A DNA stretch of 46,523 nt from UBA993 sp964436815 (GCA_964436815.1 CAYTER010000014.1:1-46523), one strand, 5' to 3'. Counted from the first letter of the stretch, positions 25,986 to 35,045 are shown. Notes: generated by a model not told the origin, from the letters alone. Numbers and translations: made by a program.

Positions 25986-26054
25986 CCACAGTCACCGGGA
26001 TAAAAACCGCAGGTTCAAAATATCACAAATTCCAAATGTTTTCCATATACTGGG

Positions 26055-26084
26055 TTGACAAGTAATTTAAACCTGTGATAGATT
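26055..26084 (+). promoter_or_regulatory. Promoter of the HEAT-like/HD-GYP gene pair
   Basis: TTGACA (26055-26060, consensus) and TAGATT (26079-26084) are 18 bases apart. The transcript would carry a leader of about 137 bases, unusually long for this window. Confidence 0.6.
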
Positions 26085-26161
26085 TTAAGTGTATATTTAT
26101 TTTGTTGTAATTGTAACACTGTAAATAAATATCGCTCATGTTAGTCGGCAGGATCATTCTC

Positions 26162-26220
26162 AAAGACTATCACCCCGGCAGAACCACGCAGCATGAAAAA
26201 GTCTTTAACTGAAGGCGTGG
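26162..26220 (+). promoter_or_regulatory. Possible pseudoknot in the leader covering the ribosome site
   Basis: AAAGACT (26162-26168) can pair with AGTCTTT (26200-26206), and CCACGC (26184-26189, inside that loop) can pair with GCGTGG (26215-26220). The pairs interleave as A-B-A'-B', the layout of an H-type pseudoknot. The second partner overlaps the Shine-Dalgarno GGAG (26219-26222), so folding could block translation. It matches no riboswitch class I can recognise. Confidence 0.35.
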
Positions 26221-26227
26221 AGTAATT

Positions 26228-28444
26228 ATGGCTGAAGTATTTGTAACTGAGCCTTTAGCCAGAGAGAATTTTGGAGAACAGGTTCAAAGTTTTATTTTAA
26301 GTTTAAATATTTTAAGAAAAAACATGAGTATCTATCCTTCCGGTCACCTGGCAATAGATCATTATGCAGAAAGCCTCTCAACAATCCTGCAGGATTTGTT
26401 CTCATACACGACCAGAATCACCATCAATGCAATCCACCGCAACCTGATCGTTAACGGAGAGCTGATTGATGCCAATAATGCCTATATACAGGATTTCGCA
26501 TCTTACATTAACCGGATCGGCGTGGCCTCGATCACCCTATTGAAAGGTTTACAGCGCGATGACCTGGTTAAATTCTGCCAGCTGACCCTTAAAATTCCCC
26601 AAAATATTCACATCGCTCACAGCAGGGAGATCCTTGATCAGATTAATGCCATATCAAACCTTGAGGTCCGGGAAATCGATTTAAGTTCTGTCCGCTTTTC
26701 AGATGAGGAACTGACCGATAACATCAAAACCAGGGCGCCCCTGACCATATGGCAAAAATTGATGCTTTACAGCCTTTCCCCCAATCTTTTACATACCCAG
26801 GATAAGGATCTGCTGAAAACAATTAAAATCTTCGACAGGGGTTCCTTCAAAAGTTTTGTCGAAACTTTTGACATCCCCGAAGACAGGTTACTGCAAAGCT
26901 ACAAAAATATCTTGCATGATCATTTTCAAGGCGCCTCAGTGCAAACTGATGATCTGGCTGGTAAACAGGCTTTTTTCAGAAGCATCCACGAGAATTTTGC
27001 TGCTTTCTCTCCTCCCCTCAAAGAAAAAATCCTGGCTTCTACCTTTGACACCCTTAACGGCATTACTAATGAGCAATCCCAAAAAGATTTTCTAAGCAGC
27101 ATCCCCGATGATCTGGTTGCCGAAATGCTCACCCAGGCAGTGGTTGATAAAAAGGAAATTTCACCGCTTCTGGTTAAACTTTTGATTTTCCTGTACAGGC
27201 TGGGCAGGCAGTCAGCTGAGAAAACTGACGGCCAGGACCTATTTATTGATCCGGTCTGGGAAAGAATCGAAGAGCTATTCAGTCGTGAGGGTTATGAAAA
27301 ATATCTGTCCGGCGAATACGCAGAACAGCTGGAAAAATTATCTCTGAAACCCACCGAGAAGCAGCTTTACCCGATCGCTTTTTCCAGCACAGAGTATCTT
27401 AAAACGATAGAAGAAGCGAACGTCAACCGACACCTGGCGTCAGCGATGCTGTTTTTGATGCAGAGTGATATTGAAGACCAGCTCTTTACCGGTTTCGTAG
27501 AAATCATCGCCCAGTTAATACCCGATATGGTTGAGGCCGGCGACTACAGAGACCTTTGTACGGTTTATAAAATTTTAAACAAGCATCTGGCCGATTTTAA
27601 AAGGCCGGCGGCCTCTTTCGCTTTAGATGCAGCCATTAAAAGCTTTACCGGGGATCACACTGTATCCAAACTGGCCGAGATTTATAATGCGCAGGGGGAG
27701 ATGCATCACCCGGATCTGGAAGAGCTGATTATGCTAACCGGCAGTAATAACCTGCCCTGGCTTGTCGAGCTATACTTGAAACAAAATGAAGCGGCATTGA
27801 TCAGGCAAACCTTGAATATCATTTTCAAATTTGGCGGCCAGGCTTCAAGAGCTGCACTGCGCAAGCTTCCAGGCAGCAAGAAACAGCAAACTGTCAGGCT
27901 TCTGCAATTGATTCAACACTGCCGGGGAGATATCCCAACTCCTGAGCTCAGAAACCTGCTGCAAAGCAGAGATAAAGAAGTGAGTCATGAAGCGATCAAA
28001 ACTCTACTGATCTTAAACGATGAAGCTGCTGAATCTGCACTGTGGAAAATGATCTTATCAAAGGATGATGACCAGTTTTACCCGGCGCTTAAAATCATCC
28101 ATGACTGCAGAGTATCTGATCTGGCCGCCAGGCTGCCACAGAAGATTAAAACCTTTTATGTAACAAAAGCGGCGTTAGAACGCAATAAGGCGATTCTCAA
28201 GCTGCTTGGTAAACTTGGCGTCGCTGATGCAATCCCGCATTTACAGCATATAGCCTCAGCCAGATTCTCTATCACCCCGGCCAATTTGCAGCAAACCCAG
28301 GAATACTTATTCAGGACTCTGGCAGGATATTCGGAGGCCACTGTAAAAGAGCTGATCGCTGAGGGACTGCGCTCCAAAAACAGGCAGATCTCCTCTACCT
28401 GCCGGGAACTGCTCGAAATGCAGCAACAGCCTGTAAATTATTAA
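26228..28444 (+). CDS. Large helical (HEAT-like) protein sharing its N-terminal domain with the next HD-GYP gene
   Basis: I do not recognise a named family. The 738-residue soluble protein has no signal peptide or membrane segment. Residues about 30-120 (LRKNMSIYPSGHLAIDHY onward to GVASITLLKGLQRDDLVKFCQL) match residues about 22-110 of the downstream protein in order and pattern. The last 250 residues show helical repeats of HEAT type (for example LLQSRDKEVSHEAIKTLLIL, then AALERNKAILKLLGKLG). Such proteins are usually scaffolds. GGAG lies 5 bases before the ATG. The next gene starts 41 bases later, so the two are probably one operon and may act together. Confidence 0.7.
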   Translation: MAEVFVTEPLARENFGEQVQSFILSLNILRKNMSIYPSGHLAIDHYAESLSTILQDLFSYTTRITINAIHRNLIVNGELIDANNAYIQDFASYINRIGVASITLLKGLQRDDLVKFCQLTLKIPQNIHIAHSREILDQINAISNLEVREIDLSSVRFSDEELTDNIKTRAPLTIWQKLMLYSLSPNLLHTQDKDLLKTIKIFDRGSFKSFVETFDIPEDRLLQSYKNILHDHFQGASVQTDDLAGKQAFFRSIHENFAAFSPPLKEKILASTFDTLNGITNEQSQKDFLSSIPDDLVAEMLTQAVVDKKEISPLLVKLLIFLYRLGRQSAEKTDGQDLFIDPVWERIEELFSREGYEKYLSGEYAEQLEKLSLKPTEKQLYPIAFSSTEYLKTIEEANVNRHLASAMLFLMQSDIEDQLFTGFVEIIAQLIPDMVEAGDYRDLCTVYKILNKHLADFKRPAASFALDAAIKSFTGDHTVSKLAEIYNAQGEMHHPDLEELIMLTGSNNLPWLVELYLKQNEAALIRQTLNIIFKFGGQASRAALRKLPGSKKQQTVRLLQLIQHCRGDIPTPELRNLLQSRDKEVSHEAIKTLLILNDEAAESALWKMILSKDDDQFYPALKIIHDCRVSDLAARLPQKIKTFYVTKAALERNKAILKLLGKLGVADAIPHLQHIASARFSITPANLQQTQEYLFRTLAGYSEATVKELIAEGLRSKNRQISSTCRELLEMQQQPVNY

Positions 28445-28485
28445 CAGCGGCGGACTGAGTTAAGCAGAACACAGGAGTGTCTGAA

Positions 28486-29604
28486 ATGTTTACGGTCAAC
28501 AGAAACGAACTGATCAATCTCATCGCAGAATTTGTTGCAACTGTAACAAACATGAAAATGTACCCCCAGAATCATCCTCATGTCAATGCGCTTTTTAATC
28601 GCTTCTATGACAGCATCGTGCGTTTTTTTACGCATACTCCCGAGCTGACTATTTTCCTCTTTGACGAGGATATAATTGCTTATGATAAACCGCTGGCTAA
28701 CCCGGGGTTGCCCGGTGAATCGTTCAGGAAAATTCTCTATGACAAAAATATTGAGCGGATCACCATGCTGGCCGGGCTTCCCAAGCTGCAGCTCTACCAA
28801 TTCATCAGTGATTTAGCTTCTGCCGGTAAACAAAACATTTCGGCAACCAGCCATATCAAGCTCGGTAAAATGATCCTTGATGAATATGACGAAGACAATC
28901 ACGTTTATGCTGATAAAACTGTCGATTTCTATTTATTTAAGCACCGGGCTGCCCGGGAACTAAAAGATATCTACCAGTCTGTTAAAGTAAATCAACTGCC
29001 TGATCCGGGCAGGGTAAAACAAATCGCTTCTGACTTTATCAGCATTTATAACAAATCTATTAACCCTTTAAGAATAATTGCCCAGGTTAAATCAGATGAC
29101 GATTATACTTATGTCCACATCACCAATGTTGCGCTTTTGACTATCTGTTTTGCTGACTTTCTGGGGTTTTCAGGAAAATACCTCGAAGATATCGGGATTG
29201 CAGCACTGCTGCATGACGTAGGCAAGATGTTCATCCCGGATGAGATTTTAAACAAACAGGGAATCCTGGACCAGAATGAGCGGGCAGTGATGGAGAGCCA
29301 CACATTAAAAGGAGCACAGTTTATCGGCTATCAGAAAGATATACCAAACCTGGCGCTGCTAGTTGCCCTGGAACACCATATCATGTACAACGGCGCCGGT
29401 TATCCCAAAATAAAACCGGACTGGCGGCCAAACATTACCAGCCAGATGATTAGTATTATCGATACTTACGATGCCATGCGCAGTAAAAGGCCTTATAAGA
29501 ACGCCGCCCCGGTGGAAGTTATTGAAGCCGCCCTCCAGGAAGGCCGGGGAACTATTTATAACCCTGTTTTGGTAGACAATTTTTTCCATATGCTCCAAAA
29601 CTGA
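28486..29604 (+). CDS. HD-GYP-type phosphodiesterase with novel N-terminal domain
   Basis: The 372-residue protein has an N-terminal domain shared with the upstream gene (TNMKMYPQNHPHVNALF to RITMLAGLPKLQLYQFISDL) and a C-terminal HD-GYP domain: His211, the HDVGK motif at 243-247, the pair His297-His298, YNGAGYP (301-307) and DTYDAMRSKRPY (327-338). HD-GYP enzymes split cyclic di-GMP or related dinucleotides. The GYP motif is kept, with an Asn in place of the common Asp before the Gly. The ATG at 28486 is chosen because AGGAG is 8 bases upstream; a GTG at 28477 overlaps that site. Confidence 0.85.
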   Translation: MFTVNRNELINLIAEFVATVTNMKMYPQNHPHVNALFNRFYDSIVRFFTHTPELTIFLFDEDIIAYDKPLANPGLPGESFRKILYDKNIERITMLAGLPKLQLYQFISDLASAGKQNISATSHIKLGKMILDEYDEDNHVYADKTVDFYLFKHRAARELKDIYQSVKVNQLPDPGRVKQIASDFISIYNKSINPLRIIAQVKSDDDYTYVHITNVALLTICFADFLGFSGKYLEDIGIAALLHDVGKMFIPDEILNKQGILDQNERAVMESHTLKGAQFIGYQKDIPNLALLVALEHHIMYNGAGYPKIKPDWRPNITSQMISIIDTYDAMRSKRPYKNAAPVEVIEAALQEGRGTIYNPVLVDNFFHMLQN

Positions 29605-29640
29605 TCAATAAACAATTGTTCAAATCAATACCGGATAGCT

Positions 29641-30951
29641 TTACTCGCTTCGCGGCAGGATATATGATACAGCATGACGCTCCGGATCCAGGTTTTCCTC
29701 AGCCAGGGCCAGGACCTCTTCCCGCTGTACTTCATTCAGGATTGACGGCAGGTCAAAAAGATCCGTTCCCCTGAAAAGGTAGGCTAAAAAATTGTTGGCG
29801 ATAAATTCGAGTGAATTAAAACGCCTGATGTAACCGCCGAGAATTTTACGGCGGTGGCGTTCAAACTGCTCCTCGTCAATGCCGTTTTTGGTCAGGGATT
29901 CAATCGCACCTAAAATCCTTTCACATAAGAGATCGGGGTTTTTAGTCTCTCCTCCAATCATAACGTAGCCGTGATTGGTTTCTGCCGTAAATTCAGCACC
30001 AAAGTTTTCATCGATCAGATCTTCACTGTATAGATCGCTATAAAGCTTCTCGCTGGTTCCAAAAAGAATATCCAGCGCCAGCTCCATCAGTATTTCGCGG
30101 CGCATCAGTTCGCGGCCTTTAAGCTTACCAACACCAATATCCTTGTACCCGATGAAAGCAATCGGCTCGGAAACAACAAGCTCCTGGACCGCCTTATTTT
30201 TGTAAATTTCCGGGGGCTCAACCGGGTAACTGCGGATAATTTTGCCTAGCGGACTGTAACCCCTGGCAGACAGGTTGTTCTCAGTCATCGAGTACACCTG
30301 CAGTGGATCAAGATCACCCACTACGAAAACCCCCATATTGCTGGGATGGTAAAAGGTGTTATAACAGCGGTAGAGCAGCTCCGGGGTGATTTGTGCAATG
30401 CTGTCAAGCGTTCCCGCGATATCATTACGTACCGGATGAACCTGATAAAGAGATTCCAGCAGGTTAAAAAAGACCCGCCAGTGAGGATGATCTTCGTACA
30501 TCCTGATCTCCTGCCCGATAATGCCTTGTTCTTTCTGGACAGTCTGCTCAGTAAAATAAGGTTCCTGAACAAAATCCAACAGCACCTTGAAATTTTCTGC
30601 AAAATATTCGGTGCACGAAAACAGATAAGTGGTCTGGGTAAATGAGGTATAAGCGTTAGCTGAAGCGCCCAGGGCAGCAAAGCGATCAAACACGCTCCCC
30701 CTTTGATCTTCAAAAAGTTTATGTTCCAGGAAGTGGGCTACTCCGTCGGGCAAGGCAGTAAAACCTGATTCTCCATCTAGGCTGAAGTTGTTATCAATCG
30801 AACCGAAGCGGGTCGAAAAAATGGCATAATTTTTCTTATAACCGGGTCGTGGCAGGACATAAAGGTCCAGGCCCGGTTCAACCTTAAAATAGTAAAGTGT
30901 TTCCTGCAACGCCCTGTTTTCAATCAATTTATATGGTTCAGCCATTAGCAC
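29641..30951 (-). CDS. ymfH: M16-family zinc peptidase, YmfH-like
   Basis: The 436-residue protein has the inverted zinc motif HFLEH at 73-77 and the downstream Glu in GIIGQEIRMYEDHP, so it should be the catalytic member of the pair. M16 peptidases of this type are cytoplasmic in Bacillota. It overlaps the upstream ymfF-like gene by 14 bases, a fixed pair in this phylum. The start is a GTG at 30951 with GGGGAG 5 bases upstream; an ATG two codons later is possible. It converges on the HD-GYP gene. Confidence 0.88.
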   Translation of the reverse strand: MLMAEPYKLIENRALQETLYYFKVEPGLDLYVLPRPGYKKNYAIFSTRFGSIDNNFSLDGESGFTALPDGVAHFLEHKLFEDQRGSVFDRFAALGASANAYTSFTQTTYLFSCTEYFAENFKVLLDFVQEPYFTEQTVQKEQGIIGQEIRMYEDHPHWRVFFNLLESLYQVHPVRNDIAGTLDSIAQITPELLYRCYNTFYHPSNMGVFVVGDLDPLQVYSMTENNLSARGYSPLGKIIRSYPVEPPEIYKNKAVQELVVSEPIAFIGYKDIGVGKLKGRELMRREILMELALDILFGTSEKLYSDLYSEDLIDENFGAEFTAETNHGYVMIGGETKNPDLLCERILGAIESLTKNGIDEEQFERHRRKILGGYIRRFNSLEFIANNFLAYLFRGTDLFDLPSILNEVQREEVLALAEENLDPERHAVSYILPRSE

Positions 30952-32236
30952 TTACACTCCCCTCCACCGGACGCAAAAGGTATGCCGTATCCAGCATGTT
31001 TCTTTCAGCCACCGTCATGATATCATTTAAGCCTACAGCCTCAATGCCGTCGATCAGCTCTTTAAAACTATAGTTATATCCGCCGATCAAGCCATCCAGA
31101 TGAAAGCTGATCAGCTGGCCCGGATTGTCCTGACGCGACAATAACTGGTTGATTAGTCCGCGTTTGGTATTTTCCAGTTCTGAGTCACTGATTTTGCCTT
31201 CAGCCATATCACCGAGCTGCTGGTTGATAATCGCCGTTACCCGCTCATAATCCTCAAAATTGATGCCGGCCGCTATCAGCATCAAACCCTTATGCCTCTC
31301 CAGGCGGGTGTGGATATAGTAGGCAAGGCCGGCTTCCTCGCGAACCTGCATAAAAAGTTTCGAGTGGGGAAATCCCCCCAGGATGCCGCTGTACACCAGT
31401 AACGGGCAATGCAGCTGATCTTTAAAACCGGTAGCTGTCCGGTAGCCAAGCACCAGCTTGGCCTGGTTTACGGCCATTTTTTCTTCCAAAAAACGGGCCC
31501 CGGTCTTAACTGTTCTGATCTCCGGTTCCGGCAGTTTAAACTGTTCTTTGCTCCGTTTAAAGGAAAACAAATTGGTAACGGTGTCAATGACCTGGCGTTC
31601 ATCTACGTCTCCAACCACATATAGATCGACCGGGTTATGATATAAAAGCTTTTCGAAGTAGCGATAAAGATCGGCAGGGCTGATTGATTCGTAATCTTCG
31701 ATCCTGCCCAGCCTGAAAATACCAAAACGCTCATCACTACACATCTCGGCCAGGCAACGTTCGGAAGCATAGGTGGCCTTATCGTTCAGGAGAGCTTTTA
31801 TATCTTTAACCAACTGGTTCTTTTCCTGCTTGACAATGGCTTCCCTGAAAATTCCGTCGTCAAGCAGCGGATCGGTTATAACCGCGCTGAGCAGGGTGAG
31901 CCCTTCAGTTAAAAGGTTCCCATTGCCAGACAGATAGCGATCATCTGCCGTTTCCATGGTAAAAGCAAGTGTATGGCGTTCGCCGCTCTTAATAATATCG
32001 GTTGAAAGCTCAGCCCCGAACAGGTTTTCCAACCTGCGCTGCAGGGTCAGGTAATCAGGGTAAAGCCGGCAGCCTTTTTCCAGGACCGATGGCAGCAGGG
32101 CATTTAATGCGGCCAGCTCACTGCTCAGTTCCTGATGGATAAATAACCCGGTGGATATCGTTTTAAACTTCTTTGTTGGCAGAATATAAAGGTTTATCCC
32201 GTTCGGAAGAATATGCTGCAGATATTCTGTCGCCAA
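30938..32236 (-). CDS. ymfF: M16-family peptidase-like protein, YmfF-like partner
   Basis: This 432-residue M16 protein lacks the HxxEH zinc motif: the matching segment reads LLPSVLEKGC. It keeps the C-terminal substrate-binding pattern (GGFPHSKLFMQVREEAGLAYYIHT). It is therefore likely the non-catalytic half that pairs with the YmfH-like protein, as in other M16 heterodimers. The TTG at 32236 is chosen because GGAGG lies about 7 bases upstream; a TTG at 32257 would sit before that site. Confidence 0.86.
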   Translation of the reverse strand: MATEYLQHILPNGINLYILPTKKFKTISTGLFIHQELSSELAALNALLPSVLEKGCRLYPDYLTLQRRLENLFGAELSTDIIKSGERHTLAFTMETADDRYLSGNGNLLTEGLTLLSAVITDPLLDDGIFREAIVKQEKNQLVKDIKALLNDKATYASERCLAEMCSDERFGIFRLGRIEDYESISPADLYRYFEKLLYHNPVDLYVVGDVDERQVIDTVTNLFSFKRSKEQFKLPEPEIRTVKTGARFLEEKMAVNQAKLVLGYRTATGFKDQLHCPLLVYSGILGGFPHSKLFMQVREEAGLAYYIHTRLERHKGLMLIAAGINFEDYERVTAIINQQLGDMAEGKISDSELENTKRGLINQLLSRQDNPGQLISFHLDGLIGGYNYSFKELIDGIEAVGLNDIMTVAERNMLDTAYLLRPVEGSVSANG

Positions 32237-32350
32237 GCTACTCCCTCCCTTTGTCAATAACCGGCGGTCAGTCCGGAGCCTACTGAAATTATGACCCTGT
32301 CGATCGTTTCTTTCAGCATGATCTTAGAATTAGTGACTTTTCAGGTCTAT

Positions 32351-32356
32351 ATTATA
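32351..32356 (-). promoter_or_regulatory. Possible -10 of the ymfF-ymfH operon
   Basis: A perfect TATAAT on the minus strand lies about 115 bases before the ymfF start; no clear -35 is seen. The leader would contain one arm of an 8-bp inverted repeat, GACCCTGT (32293-32300) and ACAGGGTC (32393-32400), whose other arm is upstream of the -10. Confidence 0.35.
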
Positions 32357-32431
32357 CAACATCAGGAAACAACTTTGAGGCCTCGATTTATAACAGGGTC
32401 GTTTTACCGGATAATCCCGGCCCTGGTTTGT

Positions 32432-32460
32432 TTGACTTGCCCTGAAGCTGGTGGTATTAT
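32432..32460 (+). promoter_or_regulatory. Promoter of tRNA-Arg
   Basis: TTGACT (32432-32437) and TATTAT (32455-32460) are separated by 17 bases. Transcription would start near 32467, about 15 bases before the mature tRNA. Confidence 0.7.
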
Positions 32461-32481
32461 GGCGGTGGGCCATTTTAACAG

Positions 32482-32556
32482 GCGCCCGTGGTGAAAGGGA
32501 TATCACGCAGGCCTCCGGAGCCTGAAGTCGGGGTTCGAATCCCTGCGGGCGCACCA
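32482..32556 (+). tRNA. tRNA-Arg (anticodon CCG)
   Basis: The 75-base sequence folds as a complete cloverleaf: acceptor GCGCCCG/CGGGCGC, D stem GTGA/TCAC, anticodon stem CAGGC/GCCTG with loop CTCCGGA (anticodon CCG, reading CGG), a 4-base variable loop, T stem CGGGG/CCCTG with one G-U pair and loop TTCGAAT, then discriminator A and an encoded CCA. Confidence 0.97.
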
Positions 32557-32564
32557 TGGTCAGG

Positions 32565-32592
32565 AGCAACCTGCTGTTAGGGTTGCTTTTCT
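32565..32592 (+). terminator. Terminator after tRNA-Arg
   Basis: AGCAACC (32565-32571) pairs exactly with GGTTGCT (32581-32587) across a 9-base loop, followed by TTTCTATTC. It lies 8 bases after the tRNA and before the RACE gene start, separating the two. Confidence 0.7.
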
Positions 32593-32636
32593 ATTCTAAC
32601 CTTTCTAACCTTATAACTGGGGGGATCCACAGGCTG

Positions 32637-34472
32637 ATGTACATTGTAAAATTCTTGCCTTATAACAAAACAATCGAAACTGACAGCGAAACCAATCTTC
32701 TTACAGCCGCTGACCTCGGCGGTATCTATGTCGAGGGAGACTGCGCCGGCAAGGGAACCTGCGGAAAATGCCGGGTCAGGATCATCGAGGGAGAAAAGGC
32801 TGAGCCAACAAAAGCGGAAGTAAAGCATTTATCGGCGAGCGAAATCGACGAAGGTTGGGTTTTAGCCTGCCAGAGAAACGTCATCGGCAACTGCACCATT
32901 GAAGTGCCTCGCCTGAAGGATGCCCACAGCCGAAAAACAAAACTTTCCGGCGGAGTGGAGAAGCTTGACAAAGAACCGTCAGTATTCAAGCAATCAGTGA
33001 CTTTGGACCGCCCCTCGGTGAAAGACCAGAAAGCCGACCTTGAAAGGCTGCTTGACGCAATAAGCCGTAAGGATCTACAGGTTAAACCACGCGAAATCGT
33101 CAATCTTCCTGATTTACTAAGGACCAATAAATATCAGGTCACCGCCTGTTATACTGACCGGAGGCTCATCGCCATCGAAGCCGGAGACACAACAGACCAG
33201 CTTTACGGTATTGCTTTCGACATCGGGACAACAACCATTGTCGGTTCGCTGATCGATCTGAACAGCGCAACTGTGATCGCTGTATCTGCCGCAACAAACC
33301 CCCAGAACATCTACGGCGCAGATGTTATATCGCGCATTACTCACGCCTCAAAGGTTGAAGGAGGTCTGAAGCAGCTGCAGGATAAAGTGATCGATGCCGC
33401 CAACCTGATTATCAGGCAGTTACTCAGGGAAGCCGGAGTAGCCCGCGACCAGGTATATGAAGCAACAGCCGTCGGCAACACTACGATGAGCCATCTCTTC
33501 ATGGGCATTAATCCGACTTATCTTGCTCCGGCTCCTTTTATCCCGGCCTACAGCAGGGCCCTGGAAGTTGAGGCATCAGAGCTGGGGCTTAAAATAAACC
33601 CGGCCGGCAGTGTGACTTTTCTGCCAAATATTGCCGGTTATGTTGGTTCTGATACGGTAGGAGTGATTCTGGCAACCGGTATGGACCAACGTAACGATAA
33701 TTGTGCAGCGATTGACATCGGCACCAACGGAGAACTGGTCCTGGCCGCTAATGGCCGGCTGATGGCCTGTTCAACAGCAGCCGGTCCGGCCTTCGAAGGA
33801 GCGGAAATTAAACAGGGTATGCGCGCTTCAGCCGGGGCGATTGAAGCTGTCAGCTACACAGCCGGGGGTATCCGGATTAAAACCATCGATGATGTTCCGG
33901 CCTGCGGGATCTGCGGATCCGGATTAATTGATGCGGCTGCTGCCCTCTTGCAAGCCGGTCTGATTGAGCAAACCGGCCGTTTTGTTAACCCTGAAGAAAA
34001 CCCCGACCGGGTTCCGGAAATATTCCGGAACAGGCTGCGGCCCGGTAAAGTCGGATACGAGTTTGTGCTCACTCCTGCAGCTGAATCGGACACCGGCGAA
34101 GATATTGTCCTCACCCAGGGCGACCTGCGCGAATTGCAGCTGGCCAAAGGAGCGATTTACGCCGGGTTGATGATCCTGCTTAAAGAAGCCGGCCTGGAAA
34201 TCAGCGACCTTGATCAGGTTATGCTGGCCGGCGCATTCGGCAACTATGTACGGCGGGAGAGCGCCCTGGCCATCGGTCTGCTGCCGGATATCCCCCCGGA
34301 TAAAATAGTGGCAGTCGGCAACGCCGCCGGCGATGGTTCACGCCTGGCCCTGGCCTCTAAAACAATGCGGGCCAGAGCCTTAAAACTGCCCGATCAGGTA
34401 GAACATCTGGAACTTTCAACCAGACCTGATTTCCAGGATATTTTTATTAATGCCCTCGCCTTTCCAGGCTAA
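32637..34472 (+). CDS. RACE-type corrinoid-protein reductive activator (2Fe-2S + DUF4445)
   Basis: The 611-residue protein starts with a [2Fe-2S] ferredoxin domain (Cys36, 42, 45 and 78 in DCAGKGTCGKC and VLACQ). A linker (about 95-190) leads to an ASKHA-fold ATPase region of the DUF4445 type: FDIGTTTIVGSLIDL, AVGNTTMSHLFMG, AIDIGTNGELVL, CGICGSGLIDAAAALL and AGAFGNYV. Proteins of this kind (AcsV, RamA-like) use ATP and an electron to return inactive cob(II)alamin proteins to cob(I)alamin. No corrinoid protein or methyltransferase is in the window. The open frame begins inside the tRNA CCA; the ATG at 32637, after the tRNA terminator, matches the family start, although its ribosome site is weak. 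Confidence 0.88.
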   Translation: MYIVKFLPYNKTIETDSETNLLTAADLGGIYVEGDCAGKGTCGKCRVRIIEGEKAEPTKAEVKHLSASEIDEGWVLACQRNVIGNCTIEVPRLKDAHSRKTKLSGGVEKLDKEPSVFKQSVTLDRPSVKDQKADLERLLDAISRKDLQVKPREIVNLPDLLRTNKYQVTACYTDRRLIAIEAGDTTDQLYGIAFDIGTTTIVGSLIDLNSATVIAVSAATNPQNIYGADVISRITHASKVEGGLKQLQDKVIDAANLIIRQLLREAGVARDQVYEATAVGNTTMSHLFMGINPTYLAPAPFIPAYSRALEVEASELGLKINPAGSVTFLPNIAGYVGSDTVGVILATGMDQRNDNCAAIDIGTNGELVLAANGRLMACSTAAGPAFEGAEIKQGMRASAGAIEAVSYTAGGIRIKTIDDVPACGICGSGLIDAAAALLQAGLIEQTGRFVNPEENPDRVPEIFRNRLRPGKVGYEFVLTPAAESDTGEDIVLTQGDLRELQLAKGAIYAGLMILLKEAGLEISDLDQVMLAGAFGNYVRRESALAIGLLPDIPPDKIVAVGNAAGDGSRLALASKTMRARALKLPDQVEHLELSTRPDFQDIFINALAFPG

Positions 34473-34580
34473 CTTACCGGTCAGTTATTGGGCCCTTTTT
34501 AAAATAGCTGCAGGAAACTAAGGGGTCTTGTAGAATACTTAAGATTCGTAATGCAGTATAAATAAGCGGGAGGTTACTCA

Positions 34581-35045
34581 ATGAAAACAGCCAAAGAGAT
34601 CATGACCAAACCAGCTCTCAGTGTGAAAAGCAGCGATATGGTAAAATCTGTTCTTGAGCTGCTGGCCGAAAAAAAGATCAGTGGTGTTCCGGTTGTGGAC
34701 GACAGTCACATGGTAATCGGCATCATCTCTGATACAGATATCATCCGCTATGCTCACCAGATCAGTGTTGTACCGCTATCCAACCTATCGGGCTGGATTT
34801 CTCCTTATGCTGATGTTTCTGATCTGGCCAGTGTCCGCAAAGGATTCGAAATGTTACACCGGACAGCTGTTGAACAAATCATGACCAAGAAAGTCTACAC
34901 TGCGAATCAGGATGCCCCGGCAAACGAGGTTGCTGAACTGATGAATCGCCGCAAGATCAACCGGGTGCCGGTCGTTGATGCCGATGGCAAGCTTGTCGGG
35001 ATCATTACCCGCTCCGATATGGTCCAGTGCATGGCTAACCTTTAG
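34581..35045 (+). CDS. Two-CBS-domain protein
   Basis: The 154-residue protein is made of two CBS domains (about 1-60 and 88-150): MTKPALSVKSSDMVKSVLELLAEKKISGVPVVD and MTKKVYTANQDAPANEVAELMNRRKINRVPVVD, each followed by a GIISDTDI or GIITRSDM strand. CBS pairs usually bind adenine nucleotides and report energy state. The partner is unknown. GGGAGG lies 7 bases before the ATG. Confidence 0.9.
   Translation: MKTAKEIMTKPALSVKSSDMVKSVLELLAEKKISGVPVVDDSHMVIGIISDTDIIRYAHQISVVPLSNLSGWISPYADVSDLASVRKGFEMLHRTAVEQIMTKKVYTANQDAPANEVAELMNRRKINRVPVVDADGKLVGIITRSDMVQCMANL

Larger units (their letters stand above)
25906..26227. other. Divergent intergenic region between fusion gene and HEAT-like gene
   Basis: This 322-base stretch has no gene. 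It holds the minus-strand promoter and palindrome of the fusion gene, a plus-strand promoter near 26055-26084, and an AT-rich leader of about 135 bases ending in the ribosome site GGAG before the ATG at 26228. The leader contains the two interleaved inverted repeats listed separately. Confidence 0.8.

Noticed and set aside
26085..26227. Cyclic-di-GMP (GEMM) riboswitch before the HD-GYP operon
   Set aside because: The CACGCA string is present, but the conserved GGGCAAACC, GNAA loop and GGGACGCAAAGC parts are not.
32556..32636. 27-codon extension of the RACE gene starting in the tRNA CCA
   Set aside because: The start would overlap the mature tRNA and run through the tRNA terminator; the family begins at 32637.
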